Part shown: positions 1 through 22,700 of the stretch, one piece after another | Position numbering within the stretch: position 1 is the first letter of the stretch | Layout of the letters: every line of letters starts with the position of its first letter | Assembly (NCBI RefSeq): GCF_000002995.4 | Contig: NW_025062477.1 | Coordinates: forward strand, 1,940,001-2,004,000 | Source of the DNA: Brugia malayi | Lineage: Eukaryota; Nematoda; Chromadorea; Rhabditida; Onchocercidae | Length of the DNA: 64,000 nt | Direction of reading: 5' to 3' | Position numbers and translations under genes: made by a program | Notes under the pieces: model-generated | Database searches by the model: none | Told to the model about the DNA's origin: nothing | What the model saw: only the letters and a program-made list of their open reading frames with translations

Positions 1-396
1 GATTGAAATGTTTATTTTGCGTTTGTCTTTTTTGTTTCTTTTAATTTTAAGTTTAAATTAGAGTAATTAGTTAGAAAGAAAGAAAAGAAGAGAAAATAAT
101 AATAAAAATGGAAAGAAAATAAAATATAAAAATTTTAATTTTTCTTAAAAAAAAAGAGCGAAATAAATGATAATTAATAATATTTTTTTTTTCTTTCACT
201 GTCTCTTCCTCTTCTCTCTCTCTCTTTCTTTTTTCTTTTATTCTTTGTATAATATTTATTTTATTAATGATAGAATTATTTTATAGCAAAAAGAAGAGGG
301 AAAAAATAAATAAAAAAGTAAAAAATTGTTTATTCTCATTTGGGTTTCTTTTTTCTCTCTTTTTTTTTTTTGGTACCAAAGAAAGAGGACGGTAAC

Positions 397-398
<2 letters not shown>

Positions 399-453
<55 letters not shown>
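399..453. repeat. (GA)n microsatellite
   Basis: An uninterrupted run of about 27 GA dinucleotides. Reading frames across it only encode alternating Arg-Glu or Ser-Leu and are not genes. A second microsatellite, of GT type, lies about 170 bp downstream. Confidence 0.97.
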
Positions 454-456
<3 letters not shown>

Positions 457-625
457 AGGAAGCACGAGAACCATTTTTCTCGATTATGTTTGGCATTGGT
501 ACATTGATGTGGCGGTAATGGTATGACGATGATACGATGATTGCAAAGACTGCGGGACGAAGAACTGATGATGAAAAGGGGACGATAGTTTAATGGGTTA
601 ATGTATCTATGTACATGCATGTCTG

Positions 626-705
626 TATGTGTGTGTGTGTGTGTGTACGCATGTTTGTATGTGTGTATGTGTGTATGTATATATATATGTATGTGTATGT
701 GTGTG

Positions 706-802
<97 letters not shown>
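626..802. repeat. (GT)n microsatellite
   Basis: An imperfect TG/TA-interrupted block (about 626-712) is followed by a pure GT run of about 44 units (about 713-801). Open frames through it give Cys-Val or Thr-His repeats and are artefacts. Runs of this kind can adopt Z-DNA and are highly length-variable. Confidence 0.97.
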
Positions 803-804
<2 letters not shown>

Positions 805-2360
805 ACATTGTTAGCAACTATTTCTGCCCGCCTTTTCAATTGCTTCTTCGTGCATCAATATGATGCCAAACTTTTATTTCGATCGAAATAAATGCAAAAT
901 TTTCATTTTAAAATTGGTACAAAAACTTCCAAAAATTCATCATTGTTTTTTCTTTTTTTGTCAGAATTATTGTTTAAATTTATTTGATGGATTGATTGAT
1001 CAGTTATTGATTTTATTTATTGTAATATATTTGTATGATACATAGTGAAGAAAATAGAATCGAATTCAGTGGTATGGTACCTACCAGTTATTGATATATG
1101 ATATTTCTCTTTCTTCAGCGCTTATCATCTTCTTCTGATAATAATTTCATTTAATTAATTTGTTATCAAATTAAACTTTTATTTTTTAATTCCATTCTGA
1201 TTCATTCACCATTATTATTATCATTAAGTTATTGGGATGATTTCAGTTTTTTATCGCTTTTTATCTTTTACTTCACTCATTGATACAATGTAAGACAGAA
1301 AAAGGAAGAAAGTTTTGAAATTTAAATTCTGAAATTGGCATACTTTTGCGCTTAACTGGGGACATTTAGGTATTTGTTGAAAGAAAATGATGGAAATAAT
1401 CAAATACTCAACCAAATATTTACACATTTCTGCGAGACAAAAAAAAAAAAATTAGTATGGTTGTTAAATTTTGTTTTTAATTGAATATTCTGGTTGTAAT
1501 ACTAAAAAAAAAAATAAGACAGAATGTATTGTATGCTTAATTTCAGATGATTTGAAGAAAAAGTTATTTTACTATTATCTTACTAAATTGTTCTTTTTTC
1601 TGGTTTATTATCCCATTATTATTCCAATATTAATTTTCATTTCTTTTTTTTTTTTTTGCGCCATATTTTTAACAAATTTCTACGAGTCGGAAAGTTAGAA
1701 AAAAAATAGTATAAATTCTTTTTTTTTTTTTCTTCTAAATTAATACAGTATTTCTTTGCTTTGTAATAAATATTTTTTAATATAATTATTTTATCAGGCC
1801 AAAAAAAAAAAAAAAAAGATCACATATCATTATCATACAAACATATGTAACAGTTATTTTTGAGTTGTTTATTTTCTTTTCTTTTTTTTTTTTTTTCTCT
1901 CTCATAAAATTCTCATTTTTGCTATGTTTAAAATTAATTAATTGATATCATTTTTATCTTTTGCAAAAAAATTTTTTTTTTCTTTTTTCTCTCTTCTCTT
2001 TCTTTTTTTCCTTTCCTTTTTTTTTTTTTTTTTTTTTTTGTAAAATTCTCGAGATGAAAGCAAAAATTTTTGAACTGACAGAGCAAATAGTCGTCAAAAA
2101 TGAATGAAGAGAGAATGCATTTCAAACAATGAAAACAGCACAATTTTTCTTTTCTTTCTTTTTTTTTTTTTTCTCAAAATTCCTTTTCTGCGATTTAAAG
2201 AAAAGAACTAACAATGTGATAAAATTGATTGTTAGGTAAATAAACACATACTTTGCTAATTATTATTATTTTTTTTACATTTATATGAATATTAAAAGAG
2301 CTCTAAAATATTATTTATCTTTATTTTATTTTTTTTTTTCAAATTATTTTCATCACATAC

Positions 2361-2395
2361 CTCTCTCTCTCTCTCTCTCTCTCTGGCTCTCTCTA
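2361..2395. repeat. (CT)n tract
   Basis: A short run of CT dinucleotides with one GG interruption near its 3' end, within T-rich DNA. No gene is associated with it. Confidence 0.85.
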
Positions 2396-4243
2396 TCTTT
2401 CCTTCATTACACTGATTTCATTTTTTTTTAATCAAAAAATTTTTGATTACATTTTTAGAAAACCGTTGCCAACAAAAAGTTCGAGTAATAATAAAAAAAG
2501 GAATAAGTAATCAATAAATGAAATAAGTAATTAATGAATGGAATAAGTATTTGTTGAAAGAAATCAAATTAAAAAATTTGATTCATTTGTAAATTAAATT
2601 CGAATGAATATGATAATTTACATTAATAAAATTTCACTTGCAATTAATATCGTTTTGCAAATATCACTGATCTGTGATAAGTTTTTTTTTTTTTTTTTTT
2701 TTTTTTTAAATACTATTTAATTCCTAGCCTTTTATTTATCGATTTAATTTTTAATTTGAAACTAAAAAAAAAAAATTTTGTTTCTGAAATTTTTGCAAAT
2801 AACTTGCTTAATTTGCAATAATCGATGGGTAACTGTGCTGAAATGATTAATTATTTTCTTTTAGAAATGATTTTTGAAATTATTTTTTATTAGTTTAAAA
2901 TTATTAATGTATGTTATTCCTAAAATAAATAAAATTGTAATTTATTTATGATTTTTTTCTAATATTACCGTTTTATTATTACCATTTTTTTTTTTTTTTT
3001 TTTGGGATTATAAACAATTAAAATCATCTGTTTTAATTAGTTTTTGTAGTGATTTTTTGATTAAAATTATTTATTATTATTATTTTATTCTTTGAGCTTA
3101 TGTAAAATTATGTATTATTACAAATTTTCTATTAATTATAATAAAGTTTTACTATTATTTTTCTTACTGTTAACATCTTTTATATTACTAAATTGCAAAG
3201 TTATTTTTTAGAATCGTTTTTTGTGAAAGTTTATTTATGAATGCAATTTAATTTAGTATTTGTAATTCGATAATCTCCGAGGTTTATTCATTTCTGATAA
3301 TTTATTTAAAAAAAAAAAAAAAAAAAAAACGAAAGAAGATACTCTATCAGTATGAAATTAGAATGGTATTATCAATTCTTTTTTTTTTATTCTCAAATAT
3401 TTTAAAAACTTTCATTTCTTTTTCTTTTTCTTCTCATTTAAAATGACAATTTTAAAATGAATTCTGCAAAAAGGTTATTTTAGAAACTGTTTTGATAACG
3501 TAACAGCAAAAAAAGAAAAGAAGAAGTGAATTTACTAATGAATCATATTATTTTTGATACATAATGATGTATATTTAAAGTTTTTTTTTTGTTATTGTTA
3601 ATTTGCCATTAACAAATTTCTTTTTTTCACTTTTTTTATTTTTGAAAAAATAGAAAATTTATTCTGGAGTTTTTTTTTTTTTTTTTTCTATCAGTCAAAT
3701 TATTATTAGTTATTAAAAAATACAATTAAAATAATGACGACACTATTTTTTTCTTTCTTCAAATATTAATTTTTAATTTTTTTTTTTTTTTTTTTTAAAA
3801 TGAAGATTTGTAGTAAATGAAAAAAGTGAAAAGAAAAGAATAAGGAGAATTCTTGTTGTTAAAATTTGAAATTTTATTTTTTCCTAAATTCTTTGCCGAA
3901 TTAATTATCAGTTTCATTCATTCTAATTAACTATTGGAATAAAAAGAAAGAAAATGAAATAAATTGAATGACAGTGTCGAATTGTCATCATCATTTTGCA
4001 TTTATGAAATTGCATAGTTGCTGACAAATCGGTCATTGTATTTCTTCATTTCTTCTTCTTATCATTTGCTATCATTAAACTATTTATACTCCATTTTAAT
4101 CCTAAATTCTAGTTTTGGAATTTCCGTCATATGATATGGACGATAAATTGAACGATGTTTCATCTTTTGATAATTTTGAAAGTTTATCTTGATAAGAATT
4201 TATCTCTTTTATATATTGATTGTTTCAAATAGTTATTTCATCT

Positions 4244-4410
4244 TGGAGTCCGATAGGTACCAGTGTTTCTGGGAGAAATTTATTACCCGCTGTACATAGC
4301 TGATTATCCTGGAGTCCGACAGGTACCAGTGTTTCTGGGAGAAATTTATTACCCGCTGTACATAGCTGATTATCCTGGAGTCCGACAGGTACCAGTGTTT
4401 CTGGGAGGAA
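4244..4410. repeat. 66-bp tandem repeat, 2.5 copies
   Basis: Copies begin at 4244, 4310 and 4376, exactly 66 bp apart. The first two are complete and almost identical (one C/T difference in the first 20 bases); the third breaks off after about 35 bp. The unit is visibly richer in G and C than its surroundings and carries a GGTACC site. Because 66 is a multiple of three, the + strand stays open and reads a 22-residue peptide repeat, but no start, splice site or continuation supports a gene. Confidence 0.93.
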
Positions 4411-4664
4411 TTTTTAATTTATTAGTTGATCATTCATCGTCGAATTATTTCATTTTATCAATTCATCCGATCTTTTTTTTTTATCAAAAAATTTTTGCAT
4501 TTTACACATTCTTATGCAAAAAAAAATAAATAAATAAATAAATAAAAAAAAAAAAAAAATGAAAAAACCAAGAAAGTAGGCAAATGATGGAAAGATTTTC
4601 ATTGATGATATATATTTAATGTGTGTTATTGGATGATTGATGGTATGTTTCGATAAAATAAACC

Positions 4665-4770
4665 ATCCAATCAGCCAACTAACCAATCAAACGGAACCAA
4701 ATCAACCAAACTAAACCAAAGCAACCAATGAAACCAAAACAATCAACTAATCCAAATGAAAACAAACAAT
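4665..4770. repeat. ACCAA-rich degenerate tract
   Basis: A stretch of about 100 bases made of loosely repeated AACCAAN words (AACCAAT, AACCAAA, CAACCAA) that is almost free of G on the + strand. It looks like a decayed short tandem repeat. No coding potential is evident. Confidence 0.6.
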
Positions 4771-6710
4771 TAATTGCTAATTATTATTTTTGCAAACTTT
4801 TTTAATTCTTTCTCATCATTTTTTTCTTCCCATTTTAGTTTAAAAAAAAAAAAAAAAAAAGGTAAACGATTATAAAACTGTGATAAAAATTTTCAAAAAT
4901 AATTCCAATTCTAAAATAAAAATTTGACTTTTGTACTATTAGTAATGCAAAATGGATAAAAAGTAAGAAAAAGATAAAAATTGATGACCTTCATTTTGTT
5001 TTGTTTTTTCTTTTCTTTTCCTTTCTTCTTGTTCTTCCGTTCCTTATTAAATTACATCTCTTATTTTTCATCGTTTTTCGTCTGCTTCATTTCATTTCAT
5101 TTATTTTATATGACTAATTTTTAATTTCAATTCTGTTACTTTATTTGAAATTTCGATATTTAAAAAAAAAAAAAAAGTTTGATAAGAAATTATTACTTTT
5201 TTAACCAAATAATCATTTCATACCATTGTCGGTATTTCAATATAATTTCCAATTTTGTAATTGATACTTATGTTAAAATAGCAAAATCTATTTAATAAGT
5301 TTATTTATTTGTTTTTTTTTTTTTTTTTTTACATTTGGAATTCAATTAGCTCTTTGCTTTTCTTCGTTGAATCATTCATTAATTTTCTCCAGTTTTTCAT
5401 TCTAAATTACCAGAAGAGATATACTCAAATATAGTTTAATTTCATCTATAATTCTTATTATTTTCTCTTTATTTATTTATTTATATATTTATTTTCTGAA
5501 ATCAATACTCCTTTATTTATTGCTTTTCATTAAGCTTTTTAAAACAAAAAGAAAAAAAAAAAAATTAAAAAATATTTTTACAGTAATTATCTTTGTTGCT
5601 TTTTTGGAGTATTTTTCGTATTGATTTATTGAAATGATTCAAGTAAATCATTATTCTTCATTTTAATCCGTACGATAAAACTTTAATTTTTAATTAAAAT
5701 TTTCTTAACTTTGCCATTTATTTTTGTTAACTTTCTTTTACCAATAAAGAAAGCCATAGTGATAATAATTTGTGATAAGATAAGATAACAGTGATGATTC
5801 AAACTTTGATATCTTATATATTTATTTGATATATTGGAAGTAAATTAACCAAAATTACTGGTAAGCAAGTATCGCATATTTGAATATTTCTTCTGCGTCC
5901 CTGTTTTTTTCATTTCTTTTTTCCATTTACTGACATATATTAAGAGCTTGTCGTAATTCCGGATAAGTAAATTGCCAAACAGTTTATCCTGGTTCCGGAT
6001 TAATGATTGTATCCGAACTAATTGATATCAGTGATGATTTGATCGATATTTCTATTTATAAACTCTAAATGCTCATTTGAGCGGAATATATCCATCATAA
6101 ATTATTTATTTTAAAATTTTTGATAGAAATAACTATTTCGAAATGTTAAGAAAATGATGATGAATCAAAAAAAAAAAAAAAAGTTTTTTTTTGATATTTA
6201 ATTTTATTTTTAATTTTAGTTTTTTTCTATATTTATTGATTAATTGATAGTAATATTATATGTTTATTTATTTTTTTAAAGAGAACATCAATCTTTGGTT
6301 ATCAATTTTCTTAATTTTTTGATTAATTTGTTGAATTTTTTGTTCTTTTTCTCTGCCTTCTAAACATTTTATCATTAATTTTATTAATTTCCGATTTCTT
6401 TGTTTTTTCTTTCCCATTTGATCATTTATTTATTATATTATTTAAAGGATTGATTATATTGAAACGATTTTGGATACATTGCTATTTGCTTCTTTTATCA
6501 ATCAACGAATTATGGCGCTGTAAGCAAAGAAGAAAAAAAAGAAAAAATGCAACAATACTATTATTAAATTCAATGAAAGTAAAATAAATATTTACACTTT
6601 TCAAATTTGATTTTATAATTTTGGAATTTTTTTCTTTCATAAATTATTGAAAAAGAGAAGAAGAAAATTTTCAAATTGCATTAATTATTAACAAAATCAA
6701 CAAGAAAGCG

Positions 6711-16633
<9,923 letters not shown>

Positions 16634-19358
16634 ATTTTAAATTTTCATTTGAAAATATTGAAAAAAGTTGTGCAGGATTAAGTTTTTTTTTGGCCATTTG
16701 TTTTCTCCTTAATTTATCATGAAATTGCAATACTTTTCTTCATTTCTTTTGAATATCTATCTGTCTTTTTTAGATGTACACATGATTTTTTTTTTTTTTT
16801 TTTGCCTTGGTAGTCCATGAAATTTGTTTTTCCATTTTTCTTTTTTTTTGTTCTTTTTTGTTTTTGAAATTACATTATTCATTTCTAAACATTTCACTTC
16901 TATTTAAAAAAAATGAAAATGAAAAGCGGTTAATATGAACTTTTTTTTTCCAAAATAGGTCAAAAAATTCACAGTGATTTTATTTTCAATTCTTTTATGT
17001 TATAAAACTATGAACATTTTAAAAGTTTCTTGAATTAATTATGCATGAAATTTAATGCTACTAATCAACAAAGGATGGAAAATAGAGAACTGAAATAAGA
17101 AATGGAAAATATATAAAATGCATCGTACATGAAATGGGTTGGAAAAGATTGGACGGAGTTATATATTGCAAATTTTCTGATAATTCATAGAAAATTAAAA
17201 ATGTTAAATTAATTCCAATTCAGTTTTTTTGAAATTCATTTCATTTTGTACATGAAAGTTGCTCCATGAGAGTTACATACTTTTACTGTTACATAACTTT
17301 TTTTCTCACAGTTATTTGTTACCACTTTTTGATGGGTAATTTAACTTCCAATTTTTTTTTTTTTTTAAAATCACTTGGAAAATAAGAAAAGTTAGAATTT
17401 TTTGTTCCTTTCTTTTTTATTTTTAATTAATAAGGCATATACAATTGTAATATGATTATCATTCTTACAGGATGAAAATTTATAATAATTAATTACAACG
17501 AGGAAATTTAACCTTTTGATTTTCATTTCATTTTAATTGCGGTTAAATTACTATGCCATATTTGCAAAGTATCTATCAATTAGTGTCAACGTGTATGTGT
17601 GTGTGTGTGTGTGTATGTATGTATTTGCATGTGTGTACGGAATTATTGATATTAATGACTGGTGACAATGAGATGTTTGTTTTTAATAATATTTCATTTT
17701 AATTTTGTTTATTTTTATGTTGTCTGTAATCTTTCTTATCGCTTTGTTGCGATGTATTATTGTTAATGCAAATGAATGCTCAAATAAATCAAATTTCTCA
17801 TTATTTTGATTCCTTCTGTATTGTTTTTCTTTTGTAAATAATTTGACATTTAATTGAAAGAATTGATTTGACGAAACATTGAGAAATCTGTAAAACACGA
17901 AATAATAAACTTATCTATTCAGCGTGAAAAATGGGAAAACAAATTTAAGAATGAAATTTACAAAATTATAACTCAAAAAAAAGTTTCTCTGTTTTTTCTG
18001 TTGTTTCCTCTTTTTTTTTTTTTTTTTTTAGCAAATTTTCTATAAAATGTTAAACTTTCTTCATTTAGCTTACAAAATTTTTTAATAAATAAATTTATAC
18101 AAAGTTAGAATTTATCTGAATGATATCATTCGAATTAATTTACTCTGAGCTAATTGATTAATTTCATTTCTTAAACAATTTTAGCGAAATTAAATTAGTC
18201 AAAAAAAGTATCGCATAAGATATTATTCATTTTAAGCCAAGAAAATGCCAAATATCTTTTTTTTTTTTTTTTTTTGGAATCCTAATAAGAAAATAGTTAC
18301 CACACGTACTACACGTACGTAATTCTGAAAATATTAAGAAGTAAATGGATAAAGGAGTACAAAAAAAGAAATAACAAATGTCTGTCTAATTTTATTAAAC
18401 AGATCAATATGACATATATAATTTACAAATGTTAGAAGAGTTAACTTTACGTAAAATTTGCATTTTTTTTTTTTTTTTTGATAACTAATTTTTGTTTTCA
18501 AACCATCTTTTTATCAAAATCATCTTTTCAGGTAATTTAAATGATTTATAAAATTTATAATCAAGTGAGCAGTTAAATACAATCAATATTGTTTAAGTAG
18601 TTATTAAGATGATTATTAACAATGTGTGCTAATTTCATGAAAAAAAAATGAGTAAAACATTTTTCGATGTTTGATGAAATTAATGAGATAATATATATAA
18701 TTAGATTTAATTTTTCAAAATTTAACTTTTTTTTTCAGATTTGATTTAGCTTTTTTTTTCGTCTTTCCACCAATAAATTTTATTAAATTCATACATGATA
18801 AACTAATTGTTAATATCATCTTTTTCACTCAAATCTTTCTTGGAAAAAAGAATTTAAATAATTTATAACAACGATTTAAATCTTTTACATCTAATAAATA
18901 AAGTATTTTGTTTATTGCTATATGCTAATTACTGTGAATAATAATAACTAAACAGCGCTATTATCGCTACTTCAATAATTTTAACAAAAAAGTAAGTAAA
19001 ATGAAAGAAAAAAAATATCAAACAAAATTTTCGATTCCATTTGTTTTACGATAATAATTTATTATTATATTTGTTGATAAACCAATTTAATATTTAAATT
19101 AAAGAGTATTAATTACTAATACTATTAGTCTCGAATAATTTATTTTAGCAAATATCTTTTCATTGAATATTTGATTGTAATTTACAAATGCATTTTAATA
19201 ATGTGATAATATCTCAATCATTGGAAAGAAAAAGAGAAAAATTTATTAGTATGAATTAAGATAGAAAAATTTGTTAGTAATTTATTTATGCTATTTTGCA
19301 GCAATTTAAAATTCAATTTTATATCATAAAAAGAAAAAAAATACGTATACATATATAT

Positions 19359-19405
<47 letters not shown>

Positions 19406-19749
19406 GAATACATTTTCAGGGAAATAAAATACTTTTTTAAAGTTCAAATATGCAATTTAATATAAATAACAATTTCAAAGAATTATTTATAAGCAGTACG
19501 AATAGAAAAAATATTAATATTATTTATTCAAACAGATGAATTAGCTAAAAATTCTGCACCATTCCTTTCTTCTTTTCCTTTATTCTTTATTTTATTATTT
19601 CTCTTTTAATATATAAAATTTAAATTTAAAAATTAATTAATTAGAAATATCGTTTTTGATGATAACACACTTTTTAACAAAAAGATTTAAAAAAGAAGGA
19701 AAAAAAAATTATAATAAAAGGATAAGCAATATAGATCACAAAAAATATT
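16634..19749. other. Spacer between the LATS and calponin genes
   Basis: No exon is supportable on either strand. The stretch holds the LATS 3' untranslated region at its left end, a short GT tract at about 17595-17620, several poly-T runs, and an AT dinucleotide block at about 19350-19398. The two neighbouring genes converge here. Confidence 0.6.
19350..19398. repeat. (AT)n microsatellite
   Basis: Alternating AT dinucleotides with one phase break in the middle, in the 3' flank of the calponin gene. Reading frames through it encode Tyr-Ile repeats and are artefacts. Confidence 0.9.
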
Positions 19750-22700
19750 TCATAGTTGTGGGATTTTATAACCGAATTCTTGTTTGGTGACATTAGGATA
19801 TGGTTTGCCGATTTTTTGCATCTGCAAATTATAATACAATTATTTTAATTGAAATTAAATAAATAAATTCTTGCATTAATTAATTAATAAAACAGTTAAT
19901 TAATGTAAATTATTAATTATGTTAAAAACTTTAAATAAAATAATTATATTTTCTTCTATTGTTTAAATATTTTTGCTTGTTTGTTTCTTTTTTTATTTAA
20001 TTAATTAATTTTTTTTTTTTTTTTTTTGTTCCTTTTTTTCTCATGAATTTAATGATTTGACCAATGAATAAGATTAAATTGAGTTGATGAATTGGAAGAA
20101 TTCAACCGGAGAATGGATTCGACTTGCCAGCTTGCTGCAACTGAAAAATTAGTAGAAAGTAGTAATAATAAATGAATTAGTTTGGTTAATTTGACCTTTC
20201 TTCACCCTCTCTCTCTCTCTTTCTCTTTCTTTCTTTCTCTCTCCCTCTCTCTCTCTCTCTTTGACAATGATAAATTAAATAATAGTAATTTGGTGCAGAA
20301 AAAAATGAAATATTTAATAGTATTTGTTGATTTAAATTGTGGGAAAACATTAATTAGTTAAATTTTTTTTCTTATTTTCATTGCTACTACAACTATTATT
20401 ATTGTAAATACAATTATTATTTTTACTTTAATTACTGCGTAAATTGTGAAATATTAGGCGTAGTATTAAGTTGAAGTGAGAAAAGTAATGTCGAACACGT
20501 GTCACATTCACGTAATAGTTACGTTTAGATAAATGTATAAATTTGCAGAGAAATATAAAGCATGCAAAAAAGTGCATTATAATATGTCACAAATGCTAAA
20601 TGCAAATTGTTTAAGTGAATGAATGCTAAAATGAAAGTTAAAAAATTGAAATATATTTAATTTTATGAAGTTAATAATAATTCAATTAAAACAATTCATT
20701 CATTAAAAAAAAAAAAAAAAAAATATTGAAAAAATTCATTTTTAGAAAGGTAATCTTTTATATGTGTAAATGCAGTACGGCAAATTTGTAATAGACATTA
20801 TTTTCAAATTTAAGATATTTTGAAAATTTTGCAAATTTCAATGACTAAAAAAATTTTTATTAGTATAACAAAGTTTTTATATTATTTATACATTATTTTA
20901 TATATTAGTATAACTAAGTTTGAAAATTTTAATTCACTCAGTATATATTCAGTTCAGCCAGTAAAAAGAATCTGTTGAAAAAAAGTACGAACTTTTCGGC
21001 CAAGCGACAATAATGTGACACAAACGGAAAATAGATCGCGACCTTCGAAAAGGTCAACTGATTGAAAAGTTTCCTCAGTTGGAACACCCATCGTTTTAGC
21101 CCAAGCAACGAATGCATTAATATTTTCCATGCAAGCAAAATTTGAAATTGGTTTTTGAATCTTTTTTATAGCATTAGGCTCAATACCATTTGCTAATCTG
21201 AAATGAAAACACATCATGTTAATTAATGTTTATTATTTATGATTAAATTCGAAAATTTTAATTCAATCAGCGAGATTTATTCACTAAAAATTACCATTGC
21301 AACATTTGGAAAAGGTTAATTAAAATTTCATTTTTTTTATTGTCATGAGGAGGATTAACAATAATAATAATAATAATTGGATTACTGTGACTGATTTTTA
21401 TTTATTAGTGATTTAAATTTTTTGCTTCTCTTTTGCAAAAAAGAAGAAATTTAAACGTAATTAAAATTACTTCTATCATTCAGTAAAAGAAACGAATTGT
21501 AAAAAAGTGTTCCGTTAAAATACAAAATGCAAAAAAAAAAAATTCTGAAATAAAATAAAAATTTCCCAATTATTTATAACATTTCAATCAAAATTACTTC
21601 AATATATAAATGCTATTAATCTAATAATAATGCAACCATAAACTTAAAAACCAAAAAAAAAAAAATATTTCTTTTCATTTAACTCATGTTGAATTATTAT
21701 CATCCTGTCAATTGTTCAGATCCGGAATGGCATTTGTTCCGGAATAATATGCCTGTTTAAGTCATCAAAAGTATATCACTTATCACTTTGTTAGCAATAA
21801 GCAATATCTAATTTAAAATTATTCCTTTATTGTGGGAAATGCTTTTATGAATAAATTTCATCAAAGAAAGTTTAAAAGCAAAAATTATTTTTTTGAAAAC
21901 AAATTAAAAAACAAAAAAAGAAACCTATGTAAATCTTTGTTTAATATTAGTTTTTTTTTTTTGCATGTGTCACTGAATAATTGAATTCTGTTATTAACAT
22001 ACAATTAATTAATTAAATAATTAATTAATGGCTGAAGTGATATTATATCAATGAAGAATAATGGCAAACATAAAAGAAATTATTGGAATTTATTAGAGAT
22101 ACGATGAATAATAAATACTAAAAGTTTAAGATAATTCTCAATCTGAAATAAGTCATCGATCATTCAATGAAATCAATAAGTTTGACTTTACAATTTCGAG
22201 ATTAGCTATCTCACATTCAATCTTGCGGTAACTTTTCGATTTTTATGGCTTGTTGAAGTCATAATTGATAATAATAATTATTATTATCACTGTGATAAAA
22301 AGGAAATGACAATAACGAAAAGACAATATGATAACAGTAGAAATAATAGTAATAAAATAGCAGTAATGAAATTGACTGATATCAGAATTCGTATATATCA
22401 ATGATATCAGAAATTTTATTGTCAGAAAAAGTATTTCATTTTTTTTTTACTGTTATTGCAGTTTAAATATAGAAAAGAAACAAAAAGAATTCTAAAAAAT
22501 TCGACAAATATCTCTTTAATTTTATTCATTAAGTTAATAAGTTTTCATATTTCATTAAGTTAATAAGTTTTCGTATTTCATTAAGTTAATAAGTTTTCAT
22601 ATTTCATTAAGTTAATAAGTTTTCATATTTCATTAAGCTAATTTTACTAATGGTCAATTAGAAGAAAAAAGGAAATATTACTAATAGAATTTTTAAAAGA

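Larger units (their letters stand above)
1..6710. other. Gene-free upstream region of the LATS gene
   Basis: No exon could be supported on either strand in this stretch. It is AT-rich and packed with poly-T and poly-A runs, plus short CT, GA and GT tracts. The GA/GT microsatellites and the 66-bp tandem repeat inside it are listed separately. It presumably contains the promoter of the LATS gene that starts at 6711, but no promoter element could be recognised. Confidence 0.6.

Noticed and set aside
336..891. Several open frames of 60-167 codons on both strands
   Set aside because: They encode only Thr-His, Cys-Val, Ser-Leu or Arg-Glu runs from the GA and GT microsatellites.
4263..4529. 88-codon frame on the + strand
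   Set aside because: It owes its openness to the 66-bp repeat and ends in low-complexity sequence. It is kept only as a finding on the repeat.
20938..20992. Read-through extension of calponin exon 3 (VRTFFQQ...)
   Set aside because: It is intron sequence following a GTTCGT donor. Both candidate last exons give more family-like C-termini.
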